Part shown: piece after piece, positions 16,652 to 25,041 of the stretch | Layout of the letters: each line of letters opens with the position of its first letter | Numbering within the stretch: position 1 is the first letter of the stretch | NCBI RefSeq assembly: GCF_016860525.1 | Contig: NZ_BNEA01000015.1 | Location: 1,178,001-1,242,000, forward strand | Direction of reading: 5' to 3' | Source of the DNA: Streptomyces rubradiris | GTDB taxonomy: Bacteria > Actinomycetota > Actinomycetes > Streptomycetales > Streptomycetaceae | Length of the DNA stretch: 64,000 nt | The notes under the pieces: model-generated | Seen by the model: the letters and a program-made list of their open reading frames with translations, nothing else | Database searches by the model: none | What the model was told of the DNA's origin: nothing | Program-made: the position numbers and the translations under genes

Positions 16652-18442
16652 TTGCCCCCTGCCTCCACCAACACCTCCGACGGCTACGACCTCGCCTTCC
16701 GTCTCCTCATGGGCGTCCTCGCCGTCGTCGTCCCCCTGTCCCACCTCGCCTGGCTGTCCGGCAACCTCACCGCCTACCTCACCGGGCACCCCTGGGCGCC
16801 CTACCAGCCGACCACCGCCCTGCTCCACCCCGACCAGCTCTGGCCCAACGTTGGTGAAACGTCCCTGCTGATCGGCGCCCGCATCCTCCCCGTCACCGTC
16901 CTGCTCGCCCTCGGCGCGACAGCCGGCCTGCTGTGGGCCCGGTACAAGAACAACGGCGGCGGCCGGAAAAAGAAGATCACGGCGATGGCCAAGCCGAGGG
17001 ACATCGAGCCCCTGATGGCCAAGGCGATCACCGACAAGGCGCGCTCGCTGCGCCCGAGTCTGAAGACCGCCAGGCACATCGCGCCGAAGGACACCGGCAT
17101 CCTTCTGGGCAACCTCCAGGGCACCCGGCACGAGGTCCGCATGGGGTACGAGGACGTGGCCGTCGCCATCATGGCCCCGCGGTCGGGTAAGACGACGTCG
17201 CTGGCGATCCCGTCCATCCTCAACGCCCCCGGCCCGGTCCTGCTGACGTCGAACAAGGCGGCCGGTGACGCCTACACCGCCACCCTCGATGCCCGCGCCA
17301 CGGTCGGACGGGTGTGGTCGATGGACCCGCAGCAGATCGCCCACGCGGCCCGCGAGATGTGGTGGAACCCGCTCGCCGACGCCAAGACCCTCGACGGGGC
17401 TGGCCGTCTGGCCGGTCACTTTCTCGCCGCGTCCGTGGACGCCTCCCAGCAGGGCGACTTCTGGTCCAAGGCCGGATCCAACATCCTCTCCCAGCTCTTC
17501 CTCGCCGCCGCGCTCGATGACCGGCCCATCACCGACGTGATGCAGTGGCTGGCCTTCCCCGCCGACCGCACCCCGCTCGACATCCTGCGCGACCACCAGT
17601 TCACCGCCGTCGCCGCCCAGCTCAAGGGCACCGTGGAAGGCCCGCCGGAGACCCGCGACGGCATCTACGAAACCGCCCGCCAGTACGCCGCCGCCCTCCT
17701 CAACAGCGAGATCGCCGCCTGGGTCACCCCACAGAAGGACGTCCCCGAGTTCCGCCCGTCGGAGTTCGTCACCTCCACCGACACCCTCTACCTGCTGTCG
17801 AAAGACGGCGGCGGAGGCGCCTCCGCGCTGATCGCGGCGTGCGCCGACTCGGTGATGCGGGCCGCGACCGCCCAGGCCGAACGCGCCGGCGGACGTCTGG
17901 ACCCGCCGATGCTGGCGATCCTGGACGAGGCCGCCAACGTCTGCAAGATCAGCGACCTGCCCGACCTGTACAGCCACCTCGGCTCACGCGGAATCATCCC
18001 GATCACGATCCTGCAGTCCTACCGCCAGGGCCAGAAGGTCTGGGGCGATGCGGGCATGGACGCGATGTGGTCCGCCGCCACCGTCAAGGTCATCGGCTCC
18101 GGTATCGATGACCCGGACTTCGCGGACAAGCTGTCCCGGCTGATCGGCGACCACGACGTCGCCACCACCTCCACCTCCACGTCCGAGTCGGGCAAGTCGA
18201 CCTCCGTCAGCATGCGGCAGGAGCGGATCCTGCCCGCCGATGCAATCCGCGCCCTGCCCAAGGGCACCGCCCTGCTCTTCGCCACCGGCATGCGCGCCGC
18301 CATGCTCGACCTGCGCCCCTGGTACGCCGAGCCCGGCGCCGGCGAACTGGCCGCCGCCTCCGCCCGCGCCTCCAAAGCCATCACCGCCCGCGCCGTCGCC
18401 AAACACACCCCCGCCCAGGCCGACTACGGGCAGGCCGCATGA
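16652..18442 (+). CDS. TraG/VirD4-like membrane ATPase (type IV coupling protein family)
   Basis: 596 residues from TTG 16652. Two hydrophobic segments (about 14-35 and 72-95) anchor the N-terminus. Walker A-type APRSGKTTS lies near residue 175, with Arg in the usual Gly-rich part, and Walker B-type PMLAILDEAAN near residue 418. ILQSYRQGQKVWG and AATVKVIGSG follow, as in VirD4/TraG proteins. Known role of the family: hexameric inner-membrane ATPase that recruits DNA-protein or protein substrates by C-terminal signals and feeds them to a translocation channel. No VirB4-like or channel gene is visible in the window. The stop overlaps the next ATG. The protein lacks the Arg tail of its neighbours. 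Confidence 0.88.
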   Translation: MPPASTNTSDGYDLAFRLLMGVLAVVVPLSHLAWLSGNLTAYLTGHPWAPYQPTTALLHPDQLWPNVGETSLLIGARILPVTVLLALGATAGLLWARYKNNGGGRKKKITAMAKPRDIEPLMAKAITDKARSLRPSLKTARHIAPKDTGILLGNLQGTRHEVRMGYEDVAVAIMAPRSGKTTSLAIPSILNAPGPVLLTSNKAAGDAYTATLDARATVGRVWSMDPQQIAHAAREMWWNPLADAKTLDGAGRLAGHFLAASVDASQQGDFWSKAGSNILSQLFLAAALDDRPITDVMQWLAFPADRTPLDILRDHQFTAVAAQLKGTVEGPPETRDGIYETARQYAAALLNSEIAAWVTPQKDVPEFRPSEFVTSTDTLYLLSKDGGGGASALIAACADSVMRAATAQAERAGGRLDPPMLAILDEAANVCKISDLPDLYSHLGSRGIIPITILQSYRQGQKVWGDAGMDAMWSAATVKVIGSGIDDPDFADKLSRLIGDHDVATTSTSTSESGKSTSVSMRQERILPADAIRALPKGTALLFATGMRAAMLDLRPWYAEPGAGELAAASARASKAITARAVAKHTPAQADYGQAA

Positions 18443-18921
18443 GCACACCCCGGCTGCACTTGGTACCGGTCCGCTCCCGCCAGGCCAAGGACTTCGTCCG
18501 GACCTGGCACCGCCACCACGCGCCCCCGGCCGGACAGATCTTCGCCGTCGGCGCCGCCGACGAGAACGGCACCCTGCGGGCGGTGGCGATCGTCGGCCGG
18601 CCCGTAGCCCGCCACCTTGACGATGGCGCCACCCTGGAAGTCACCCGCACCGCGAGCGACGGGGTACGCAACGCCAACTCGTTGCTCTACGCGGCGGCGT
18701 GGCGGGCGGCGAAGGCGCTCGGTTACCGCCGGCTGATCACCTACACGCAGGACGGCGAGAGCGGCGCGTCCCTGCGCGGCGCCGGATGGCGCCTCATCGC
18801 CGCCCGGCCGCCCCGGCCCGGATGGCACACCCCCTCCCGGCCCCGGACCGATCATCCACCGATGACGCCTATACGTTCGTCGTTCTCAACCGCCCCATCC
18901 GCGGCGCCAACAGTCTGCTGA
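18439..18921 (+). CDS. XF1762 family protein (GNAT-like fold)
   Basis: 160 residues, ATG overlapping the ATPase stop. FVRTWHRHHAPPAGQIFAVG, VAIVGRPVARHLDDGATLEV, TRTASDGVRNANSLLYAAAW, ALGYRRLITYT and GASLRGAGWRLIA are the family signature. Homologues are small proteins of phages and mobile elements, thought to be acetyltransferase-like; no substrate is known. The last 25 residues run into the next gene in another frame and look non-conserved, so the end may differ from the ancestral one. Confidence 0.85.
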   Translation: MSTPRLHLVPVRSRQAKDFVRTWHRHHAPPAGQIFAVGAADENGTLRAVAIVGRPVARHLDDGATLEVTRTASDGVRNANSLLYAAAWRAAKALGYRRLITYTQDGESGASLRGAGWRLIAARPPRPGWHTPSRPRTDHPPMTPIRSSFSTAPSAAPTVC

Positions 18922-19421
18922 CCGGTGCCGGATTCACCGCCCGCAAGATCAACGACCGCACGGTCTACCTGCTGGCGCCCACCACGTCCGAGGAAGCCAA
19001 CGAGCACGCCGGGATAGCGATGTACGGGCTTTTGGCCCACACCCACGACCTGGTCGACCTGTCCTGGACCACCCGGGCAAACCCACAAGAGCCCCGGCCG
19101 GATCCCGGCATCCGCTTCACGCTCACCTCCACCACCTTCAGCGCGACCGCCACCACCGAAGTGGCCCGACTGGTCCTGGAGCAGCACGGCTTCGCCCGCT
19201 CGGCGGACGGCACCTCCTACCAGCCGGCCACGCCGCTGGGCATGGCCCATCTCCTGGGCGCGGTGGTCCGGGCAGAGGCCCACGCCCACGCCTACGGCAT
19301 CACCGTCCGCGTCGATCTGGGCATCCCCACCCCCGACGCGATCCCGGCCCCATCCCCGCGTCCTTCCGCCACCGTCCCCGGCCGCCCCGGCGCGGAACCG
19401 GCACCGCGCCGATCCCAATGA
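18822..19421 (+). CDS. Protein with two tandem AGF/AGY-type domains
   Basis: 199 residues from ATG 18822, the only usable start; it overlaps the XF1762 gene by 100 bases and has no obvious ribosome binding site. The first domain (about 15-85): YTFVVLNRPIRGANSLLTGA, GF, VYLLAPTT, then a helix. The second (about 100-175): IRFTLTSTTF, ARLVLEQHGFARSADGTSYQ, a helix, AYGITVRVDLGIP. The tail is Pro/Ala-rich and ends PAPRRSQ. It is the only tandem version in the window. Confidence 0.65.
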   Translation: MAHPLPAPDRSSTDDAYTFVVLNRPIRGANSLLTGAGFTARKINDRTVYLLAPTTSEEANEHAGIAMYGLLAHTHDLVDLSWTTRANPQEPRPDPGIRFTLTSTTFSATATTEVARLVLEQHGFARSADGTSYQPATPLGMAHLLGAVVRAEAHAHAYGITVRVDLGIPTPDAIPAPSPRPSATVPGRPGAEPAPRRSQ

Positions 19422-19440
19422 CCCTCTCTGGAGCCCGACC

Positions 19441-20277
19441 ATCACCACCCGCCAGATCGATCTCCTCGAAACCGTCGACGGTCTGCGCCGGCTCGGCGCG
19501 GACTTCGACGCCCTCAAGACCGGCGTCACCCGCCTGAAGACGGATCCGGGCAGCGAGCTGCTGAAGCAGCTCGTCCCGGCCATCGCCCAGGTGCATGATC
19601 TGACCGGCCGTACCCTGCAGCAGCTGGCCGTCCTCGACGGCAGCCAGTACACCGTCGTCCCCGGCAGCCGCGCCTCCCTGAAGTGTTTGAGCACCGCCGT
19701 GGAAGCGGCCTGCCTGGCCGCCCTCGACCTCGCCGAAGCGGTGGCCGACAACCCGCTGGACGCGACCGGGTTCTCCGGCGAGCCGCTCCCGGACGCCGCC
19801 GCCCGGCAGGCCCAGGACGCCAAGACCCGTGCCCGGCTGGCGGACATCGTCGCCGATGCCGCCCACCAGCTAGATGTCTGCGCGACGGGCTGCCAGTACG
19901 CCGCCTCCGGCATCATCCGGGATCTCATCCGGCATCCGCAGCACATGCCGCCGATGCCTCAGCTCACCCGCGGCCAGTACACGGCGCTGGAGACCATCGC
20001 CCAGGACGGTGCCCGCTTGTGGCGTTCGCTGCGCGGGGGCCGGGAAACGATCCGGGCCGGTAACGGCAGCACCATCCGCAGCAAGCCGTTCCACGTCCTG
20101 GCGAAGAACCGGCTCGTCCGCGTCCAGGAGCGGGACTCCTCGCTCGGCGGCCAGGACGTCTCGGTCACCGCCGCCGGACAGCTGGTCCTGGACACCCAGC
20201 GGTCCTCGCGGACGCCACCGTCAGCACCGGCCCGGCCCGCTCCCTCTGCCTCCTCTACGGCCGGGCGGCGGCGATGA
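19441..20277 (+). CDS. Cluster protein with C-terminal winged-helix-like domain; probable ATC start
   Basis: 278 residues. The frame has no ATG, GTG or TTG until 19591, well inside the helical domain; ATC 19441 lies about 7 bases after TCTGGAG and is preferred. Residues 1-175 are helical (TGRTLQQLAVLDGSQYTVVP, CLAALDLAEAVADNP). Residues about 180-255 look like a winged helix: LTRGQYTALETIAQDGARLW, STIRSKPFHVLAKNRLVRVQ, then VSVTAAGQLVLD. The tail ends TAGRRR. Paralogous to 21017 and 22354. A nucleic-acid-binding role is inferred. Confidence 0.65.
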   Translation: MTTRQIDLLETVDGLRRLGADFDALKTGVTRLKTDPGSELLKQLVPAIAQVHDLTGRTLQQLAVLDGSQYTVVPGSRASLKCLSTAVEAACLAALDLAEAVADNPLDATGFSGEPLPDAAARQAQDAKTRARLADIVADAAHQLDVCATGCQYAASGIIRDLIRHPQHMPPMPQLTRGQYTALETIAQDGARLWRSLRGGRETIRAGNGSTIRSKPFHVLAKNRLVRVQERDSSLGGQDVSVTAAGQLVLDTQRSSRTPPSAPARPAPSASSTAGRRR

Positions 20278-21020
20278 CCACGTTCGCGCCCGAGGGCCTC
20301 GTGCTCGTCTCCCCCCGGTACCTGGCCGGGTCCGGAACCCGGATCGCCGACGCACTCGGCCCCCTGATCCACCTGTTCGACTGGTCCTACGACCACGACC
20401 CGGCCAGCGGGCACATCCGCCTCGACAGTCCCTGCGGCAGTGCCTTCCTCGACTTCGAACCGACCCGGTTCGACGGGTCGTGGTGGACCATCCGCCACCA
20501 CGACCCGTCCTGGACGGCCCGGTTCTCCCGGCAGACCCCCATCGAGGCCATCGCCGCCGTCGCCCAGGCCCTGCCCCAGCTCCTCGGCGACGCCCGGCAC
20601 GCCGACCGCATCCCCCTCACCACCAGCGCCCTGGACCAGACCGCCGCCCTCAACGGCTGGACCACCACCCGGACCGAGACCACCACGGTCTACGCCTCCC
20701 CCGACGGGCACTGCGTCCTGACCTACGAGCCGGGCGGTGAGCTGCCCTGGCGGTTCACGCACTCGCTGTACGACGGGTTCGACACGGAATGGACCGCGAC
20801 CCTCAGCCGCGACGCCCCCAAGGAGCTGGCCCGGCAATTCTTCGCCCACCTGGCCGACCCGGCACCGGTCGAACGGCTCTTCAAGGACCTGCCCTACCTC
20901 GTCCAACACGGCTCGGGTGCGCTGATCACCCCCCTGGCCGCAGCCGCCGTCAGCCCTCACGTCCACCACGCCGCCGCGCAGGCAACCCGCACGTCTGCCG
21001 GCCGACCCCAGAAACGATGA
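20274..21020 (+). CDS. DUF317 protein 5 (two repeats)
   Basis: 248 residues, ATG overlapping the previous stop (ATGA). First repeat: SPRYLAGSGTRIADALGPLI, FDWSYDHDPASGHIRLDSPC, FEPTRFDGSWWTIRHHD, FSRQTPIEAIAAVAQALPQL. Second: TAALNGWTTTRTETTTVYAS, GGELPWRFTHSLYD, LSRDAPKELARQFFAHLADP. It ends SAGRPQKR. More diverged than the four copies upstream of the ATPase and separated from them by it. Confidence 0.83.
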   Translation: MTTFAPEGLVLVSPRYLAGSGTRIADALGPLIHLFDWSYDHDPASGHIRLDSPCGSAFLDFEPTRFDGSWWTIRHHDPSWTARFSRQTPIEAIAAVAQALPQLLGDARHADRIPLTTSALDQTAALNGWTTTRTETTTVYASPDGHCVLTYEPGGELPWRFTHSLYDGFDTEWTATLSRDAPKELARQFFAHLADPAPVERLFKDLPYLVQHGSGALITPLAAAAVSPHVHHAAAQATRTSAGRPQKR

Positions 21021-21823
21021 CCTTGCCCGACCTTCCTCTGCCCGAGCGCCTTCTGCTCCTGGGTGCCGACTTCATCCGGCACCGCGACGTCCTCACCCGC
21101 ATCAACTCGGCACACACCGCCTACGCGACCGGGGCGGCAGCCGAGCACATCCCGGTCACCCAGGCCCTGGCTCGGGGCGCGCTCGATGCGCGCGACGCCA
21201 TCGGTACGGCGCCAGGGCTCCACCACTCACCGGACGTCGAACGCGCCATCGTCCGGATGACGCAGCTCGCCACGCTGGCCGTGGTCGCCGCCGACCACCT
21301 CATCGACGCGGTCGACCTGCTGTCCCACACCGTCTCCCACCACCCCGGGCAGGGACCGGCAACGGCTCCGCCCGCCGCGCAGACGGCGCAGGCCGCCAGA
21401 CACTCCCGCCTGGCCGAACAGCTGACCTCGCTCGGCGCCGAGGACTGCCTGGCCGCCGCCGGTCTCCTCGCCCGCGAACTGCGCCAACAGCACCCCGGCG
21501 CCTTCCGGCCGCCGCCGGCCCTGTCACCCACGCAGCGGGCGGCGCTCGAAGCCGTCGCCGCCGGCCGGGTCACCCTCGACCAGCACGGGGTCCTGGTCGA
21601 GCGTGGCACCGGGCGAATGGCCATCACCACGATCCGTTCCCTGGAAAGCCGTGGCCTGGTGCAACGGGAGCCCTGCGCGCTGTGGATGCACGACGAGCGG
21701 CCCCACCTCACCCCGGAGGGCTGCCAGGCCCTGGCCGCCACCCTGGGCCAGCCTCGTTCCGCCCCGCCCGCGGCCATCCCTCCCACGGCCAAGGCCGCCG
21801 TGACCCGGTCGGCAACCCGCTAA
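21017..21823 (+). CDS. Cluster protein with C-terminal winged-helix-like domain
   Basis: 268 residues from ATG 21017 (ATGA overlap). A helical N-terminal region (PERLLLLGADFIRHRDVLTR, AADHLIDAVDLLSHTVSHH, LGAEDCLAAAGLLARELRQQ) is followed by a winged-helix-like domain at about 175-245: LSPTQRAALEAVAAGRVTLD, TTIRSLESRGLVQRE, PHLTPEGCQALAATL. The tail ends TRSATR. The helix-turn-helix pattern is clearer here than in 19441. Confidence 0.68.
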   Translation: MTLPDLPLPERLLLLGADFIRHRDVLTRINSAHTAYATGAAAEHIPVTQALARGALDARDAIGTAPGLHHSPDVERAIVRMTQLATLAVVAADHLIDAVDLLSHTVSHHPGQGPATAPPAAQTAQAARHSRLAEQLTSLGAEDCLAAAGLLARELRQQHPGAFRPPPALSPTQRAALEAVAAGRVTLDQHGVLVERGTGRMAITTIRSLESRGLVQREPCALWMHDERPHLTPEGCQALAATLGQPRSAPPAAIPPTAKAAVTRSATR

Positions 21824-21847
21824 GCCCTCCCGAGGAACCCCGCCTTT

Positions 21848-22354
21848 TTGCACACCTACAAGCCGACCGACCTGGACGACATGACGATGGCGGAAGCGAT
21901 CGACGCCGTGATCGCCGACCTGCTCCACCACCCGGTCGCCGCTTCGCCCCACGGCGTGTTCACCGTGATGCGGCACATCGACCTGCTCTGTCACCTGACA
22001 GCCCGAGCGGTCGGCGATGCCCACTTCGGGCTCGCCTGCGAGCACGCCGATCCCGCGGACCAGGAACGCGTCGAGCCGCTCGGCCGGGCAGCCGCTCACC
22101 TCGGCCGCGCCACCGCCCACTACACCCTGGCGCTGGCCCCCGTCATCGCCCTGAGCAAGTCCGATGCCCGAAGCGCCAAACAGCTCGACGTCTTCGACGC
22201 GCTGAGCCAGCTCACCAAGCAGGTCCATGACGCCCTGCTCGCTCTGTCGGACGCCCGTACCTGTCTGACCACGCCCCTGCCGCCCGGCGGGCAAGCCGCG
22301 CCGGCAGCACCCCCGTCCGTTCCGGCCCCACCCGCCGCCAAGCCCCGCCACTGA
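21848..22354 (+). CDS. Helical cluster protein
   Basis: 168 residues from TTG 21848, with GAGGA about 13 bases upstream, a long spacing. All-helical: TMAEAIDAVIADLLHHPVAA, FTVMRHIDLLCHLTARAVGD, LGRATAHYTLALAPVIALSK, LTKQVHDALLALSDAR. The His and Cys residues show no fixed metal pattern. The tail is Pro/Ala-rich and ends KPRH. The stop overlaps the next ATG (TGATG). Function unknown. Confidence 0.6.
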   Translation: MHTYKPTDLDDMTMAEAIDAVIADLLHHPVAASPHGVFTVMRHIDLLCHLTARAVGDAHFGLACEHADPADQERVEPLGRAAAHLGRATAHYTLALAPVIALSKSDARSAKQLDVFDALSQLTKQVHDALLALSDARTCLTTPLPPGGQAAPAAPPSVPAPPAAKPRH

Positions 22355-23190
22355 TGACGACACCGCCCGACCCCGACACCCCGCTGTTCGACGTGGCCGC
22401 ACCCGCCGCGCTGACGCCCGTGGAACGGCTGCTGGCACTCGCCGACCTCTACACCCAGCACAACGACGCGATCGACCTGCTGTTCGCCGGCCGCGCCCTA
22501 CTCCCCGAGGATGCCTACGTGTCCTCCTCCCACCGTCTGGAGCGGGAGACCCTTGCCGGCATCAAGACGGTACGACAGCAGTCCCTGCCGGCCGTCGAGC
22601 CGGTCACCAGCGCCGTCGTCCGGCTGAAGCAGACCGCCTACCTGGCCGGTGGCGCCACGCGCTACCTCACCGCCGCCCGGCAAGCCCGGCCCACCGACGA
22701 CGCCGAACCGACCCACCCTGATCCGCGCCGCGGGTTCGGCCAGTACCTGCGGCTGGCCCGTGAACTGACCACCCTCGCACCAGCGACCATCGTCGCCTCC
22801 GCCGCACAGATCGCCACCAGGCTGCCCCAGCGGGCACGCAGCACCACCACGGTCCCCGGCCTGGATACGGCCCAGCGGGGTGCTCTCCTCGAAGTCGCCC
22901 AGGGCCACGTTGCCGTCACCGATCAATACGGTCAGCGCGCTTACGGCCACAGCGTGCCGGTGCCCGTCGACGTCCTGCGCCAACTGGAAGCCCAGGGCCT
23001 GGTGGAGCGCCAGTCCACGACCGTGCCCCCGCTTTTCCCCGGCGGCTCCTCACGCGACCGCGTACGCCTGACCACCCTCGGCACCTGCGTCCTGAGCACG
23101 GTCATCGACACCCCCCACATCCCCAGCCCACCCGCGGCCAGCCCGGTCCCCGCCCCGGCCACGGTCAGCACCGCCCGCGCCCGCCGCTGA
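22354..23190 (+). CDS. Cluster protein with C-terminal winged-helix-like domain
   Basis: 278 residues from ATG 22354. The N-terminus (VERLLALADLYTQHNDAIDL) matches the start of the protein at 21017. A helical middle is followed by a winged-helix-like region (about 170-250): LDTAQRGALLEVAQGHVAVT, VDVLRQLEAQGLVERQ, VRLTTLGTCVLSTV. The tail is Pro/Ala-rich and ends STARARR. Third member of the local family 19441/21017/22354, suggesting duplication in place. Confidence 0.68.
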   Translation: MTTPPDPDTPLFDVAAPAALTPVERLLALADLYTQHNDAIDLLFAGRALLPEDAYVSSSHRLERETLAGIKTVRQQSLPAVEPVTSAVVRLKQTAYLAGGATRYLTAARQARPTDDAEPTHPDPRRGFGQYLRLARELTTLAPATIVASAAQIATRLPQRARSTTTVPGLDTAQRGALLEVAQGHVAVTDQYGQRAYGHSVPVPVDVLRQLEAQGLVERQSTTVPPLFPGGSSRDRVRLTTLGTCVLSTVIDTPHIPSPPAASPVPAPATVSTARARR

Positions 23191-23230
23191 CGCGTCCCGT
23201 TGCTGCCTCGTTCACGCAAGGAAGTCCCTG

Positions 23231-24157
23231 ATTCCCGCTTCGCCCACGCTCATCTGCATCTCGCTCGGTGCCGGCGTCCAGTCCAGCACCCTGCTCGCCC
23301 TGTCCGCCAACGGCGTTCTCCCGAAGGCCGATTACGCCATCTTCGCCGACACTGGCTGGGAGCCCCGCGCCGTCTACCAGCACCTGGACCGGCTGGAGAA
23401 GGAGATTGCCGCTCCCGCCGGGATACCCGTCCTGCGGGTCTCCTCCGGCAACATCCGCCGTGACGCCCTCGACCCGAACCACCGCTTCGCGTCCATGCCC
23501 CTGTACGTCCTCAACCAGGACGGCAGGCCGGGCATGACCCGGCGCCAGTGCACCGGGGAATACAAGATAAAACCGATAAAACGACAAGTCCGTGAACTGC
23601 TCGGCTACCCCCACCCGCAGCGCGTCCCGAAGGACGTCTTCGTCGAGCAGTGGGTGGGCATCTCCACCGACGAGTTCCACCGCGCCAAGGACGCCGACGT
23701 CCGCTACATGCGCAACCGCCACCCCCTGATCGACCTGGGCTGGTCGCGCAGCGACTGCCTGCGCTACCTCACCTCGCTCGGCCTCGCCGACACCCCGAAG
23801 TCCAGTTGCCTGGGCTGCCCGTACCACGGCAACGCGCAGTGGCGGCACATCCGGGAAAACCCCGAGGAGTGGCGTGACGTCGTGGAGTTCGACGCGGCGA
23901 TCCGGGCGGGCAACGCCCGCGCGAACGCCTCCGGCACCCGGCTGCTCGGGCAGGCGTTCCTCCACCGCTCCCGAGTCCCGCTCAGCGAGGCGCCGATCGA
24001 CCACGTCACGGCGGCCGAGTGGGCCGCCCGCCAGCAGGAGATCGATGACCGCACCGCGGTGGTGGAGGACCTGGAGAACGGGGTGGTGGACGGCTGCTCC
24101 CCGTGGGCCTGCCGGTCAGGCGACCCCGTGCGGAGCGATTTCGACCTCACCGCGTGA
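23231..24157 (+). CDS. PP-loop (PAPS reductase-like) ATP-pyrophosphatase family enzyme; probable ATT start
   Basis: 308 residues. ATT 23231 lies 6 bases after AAGGAAG (23218-23224); the next in-frame ATG would remove the nucleotide-binding loop. ISLGAGVQSSTLLALSANG (about 11-29) is the PP-loop, then YAIFADTGWEPRAVYQHLD. RRQCTGEYKIKPIKRQVREL, SSCLGCPYHGN and CSPWAC supply Cys residues typical of PAPS-reductase/DndC-like proteins, which activate a substrate with ATP and often carry an iron-sulfur site. Relatives occur in phages and mobile DNA. The neighbouring DNA methyltransferase hints at a nucleic acid substrate, which is not shown. No Arg tail. Confidence 0.82.
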   Translation: MPASPTLICISLGAGVQSSTLLALSANGVLPKADYAIFADTGWEPRAVYQHLDRLEKEIAAPAGIPVLRVSSGNIRRDALDPNHRFASMPLYVLNQDGRPGMTRRQCTGEYKIKPIKRQVRELLGYPHPQRVPKDVFVEQWVGISTDEFHRAKDADVRYMRNRHPLIDLGWSRSDCLRYLTSLGLADTPKSSCLGCPYHGNAQWRHIRENPEEWRDVVEFDAAIRAGNARANASGTRLLGQAFLHRSRVPLSEAPIDHVTAAEWAARQQEIDDRTAVVEDLENGVVDGCSPWACRSGDPVRSDFDLTA

Positions 24158-24203
24158 CCACACCCGCCCCATCCGCCGGACCGAATGCCCGAGAGCACTG
24201 ATC

Positions 24204-24785
24204 ATGACCAGCATCACCCAGGCCCTGGCCCTCTATGACATGGCCGGCCAGATCGAACGCCTCCGATTCCAGCTGCGCGCCCTGCCGCCGGCTCCCACCA
24301 TCCCAGACCTGGACAGCGTCACCGCGCAGGTGCACTCCCTGGCCGGAATCCTCACCGCTGTCAGCGACCAGGTCAGCCACCGCCTGGGCCTGTCTTCCGC
24401 GGACGCGAAGAAGGCGGTGGTGGTGTACAGCGCTGCCCTCGTCCCGCTCGGTGAGGCCATGACCGAACTCGGCCGCCTGCAGGCCGAAGTAACGTTCTTC
24501 AACTTCACCACCTACCCCAAGTATCACAACAGCCCCTCGGACTTGGAACGCCAACTCCGGTACGTCAACGAGATCATCACCGGCTGTCGTGACGCAGCCG
24601 ACGAGGCACTCGAAGTCGCAGCCGATGAGCTGCAGGCAGCGGCGGTCGAACTGGCGCACCCACCCGCTCGCGTACAAGCCGCTGCCCCCGCCCGCACACC
24701 CGGCCCCGTCAACTCCGCACAGGCCAACCCCGCGCCCGCCATACTGCCCCCCGCCGTGGCACCGCGCGCAGCGAAAAGCCGCTGA
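24204..24785 (+). CDS. Helical cluster protein
   Basis: 193 residues from ATG 24204. Helical throughout (MTSITQALALYDMAGQIERL, SLAGILTAVSDQVSHRLGLS, YVNEIITGCRDAADEALEVA) with a short aromatic insertion (FFNFTTYPKYHN). The tail is Pro/Ala-rich and ends PRAAKSR. It lies between the PP-loop enzyme and the methyltransferase but has the tail of the non-enzymatic cluster proteins. Function unknown. Confidence 0.6.
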   Translation: MTSITQALALYDMAGQIERLRFQLRALPPAPTIPDLDSVTAQVHSLAGILTAVSDQVSHRLGLSSADAKKAVVVYSAALVPLGEAMTELGRLQAEVTFFNFTTYPKYHNSPSDLERQLRYVNEIITGCRDAADEALEVAADELQAAAVELAHPPARVQAAAPARTPGPVNSAQANPAPAILPPAVAPRAAKSR

Positions 24786-24786
24786 C

Positions 24787-25041
24787 ATGCCCGCCCTTCA
24801 ATGGCCGACCCCGCGTTCAGCTCCGGACACGGCGGCTGAACGCCGGTGCGCCGGGCCACCTCGGCGACACCCTGACCCGCCGAGACCCGCGGGCGCCTGC
24901 GGGGCCGAAGTTCTCGACCCTCCTCTGTCAGCTGCTTCTCAGATGAAAGGCCAGCCCCTGCCTCAATCCGACATATCCCGCCCAGTCCATACAACCGTGC
25001 AGTTGCGGCACATCCGGAGCGACTTCGGGGTGACCGTGTGA
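24787..25041 (+). CDS. 84-residue hypothetical protein
   Basis: ATG 24787 directly after the previous stop, to TGA 25041, which overlaps the GTG of the methyltransferase. Low-complexity, Pro/Arg-rich first half (RRHPDPPRPAGACGAEV), then PVHTTVQLRHIRSDFGVTV. No domain recognised. The fit between two genes favours translation, but the composition leaves room for doubt. Confidence 0.4.
   Translation: MPALQWPTPRSAPDTAAERRCAGPPRRHPDPPRPAGACGAEVLDPPLSAASQMKGQPLPQSDISRPVHTTVQLRHIRSDFGVTV

Noticed and set aside
16220..17977. 585-residue minus-strand open frame opposite the TraG-like ATPase
   Set aside because: The plus strand encodes a clear ATPase with Walker motifs; the antisense frame is Gly/Val/Arg-rich with no domain.
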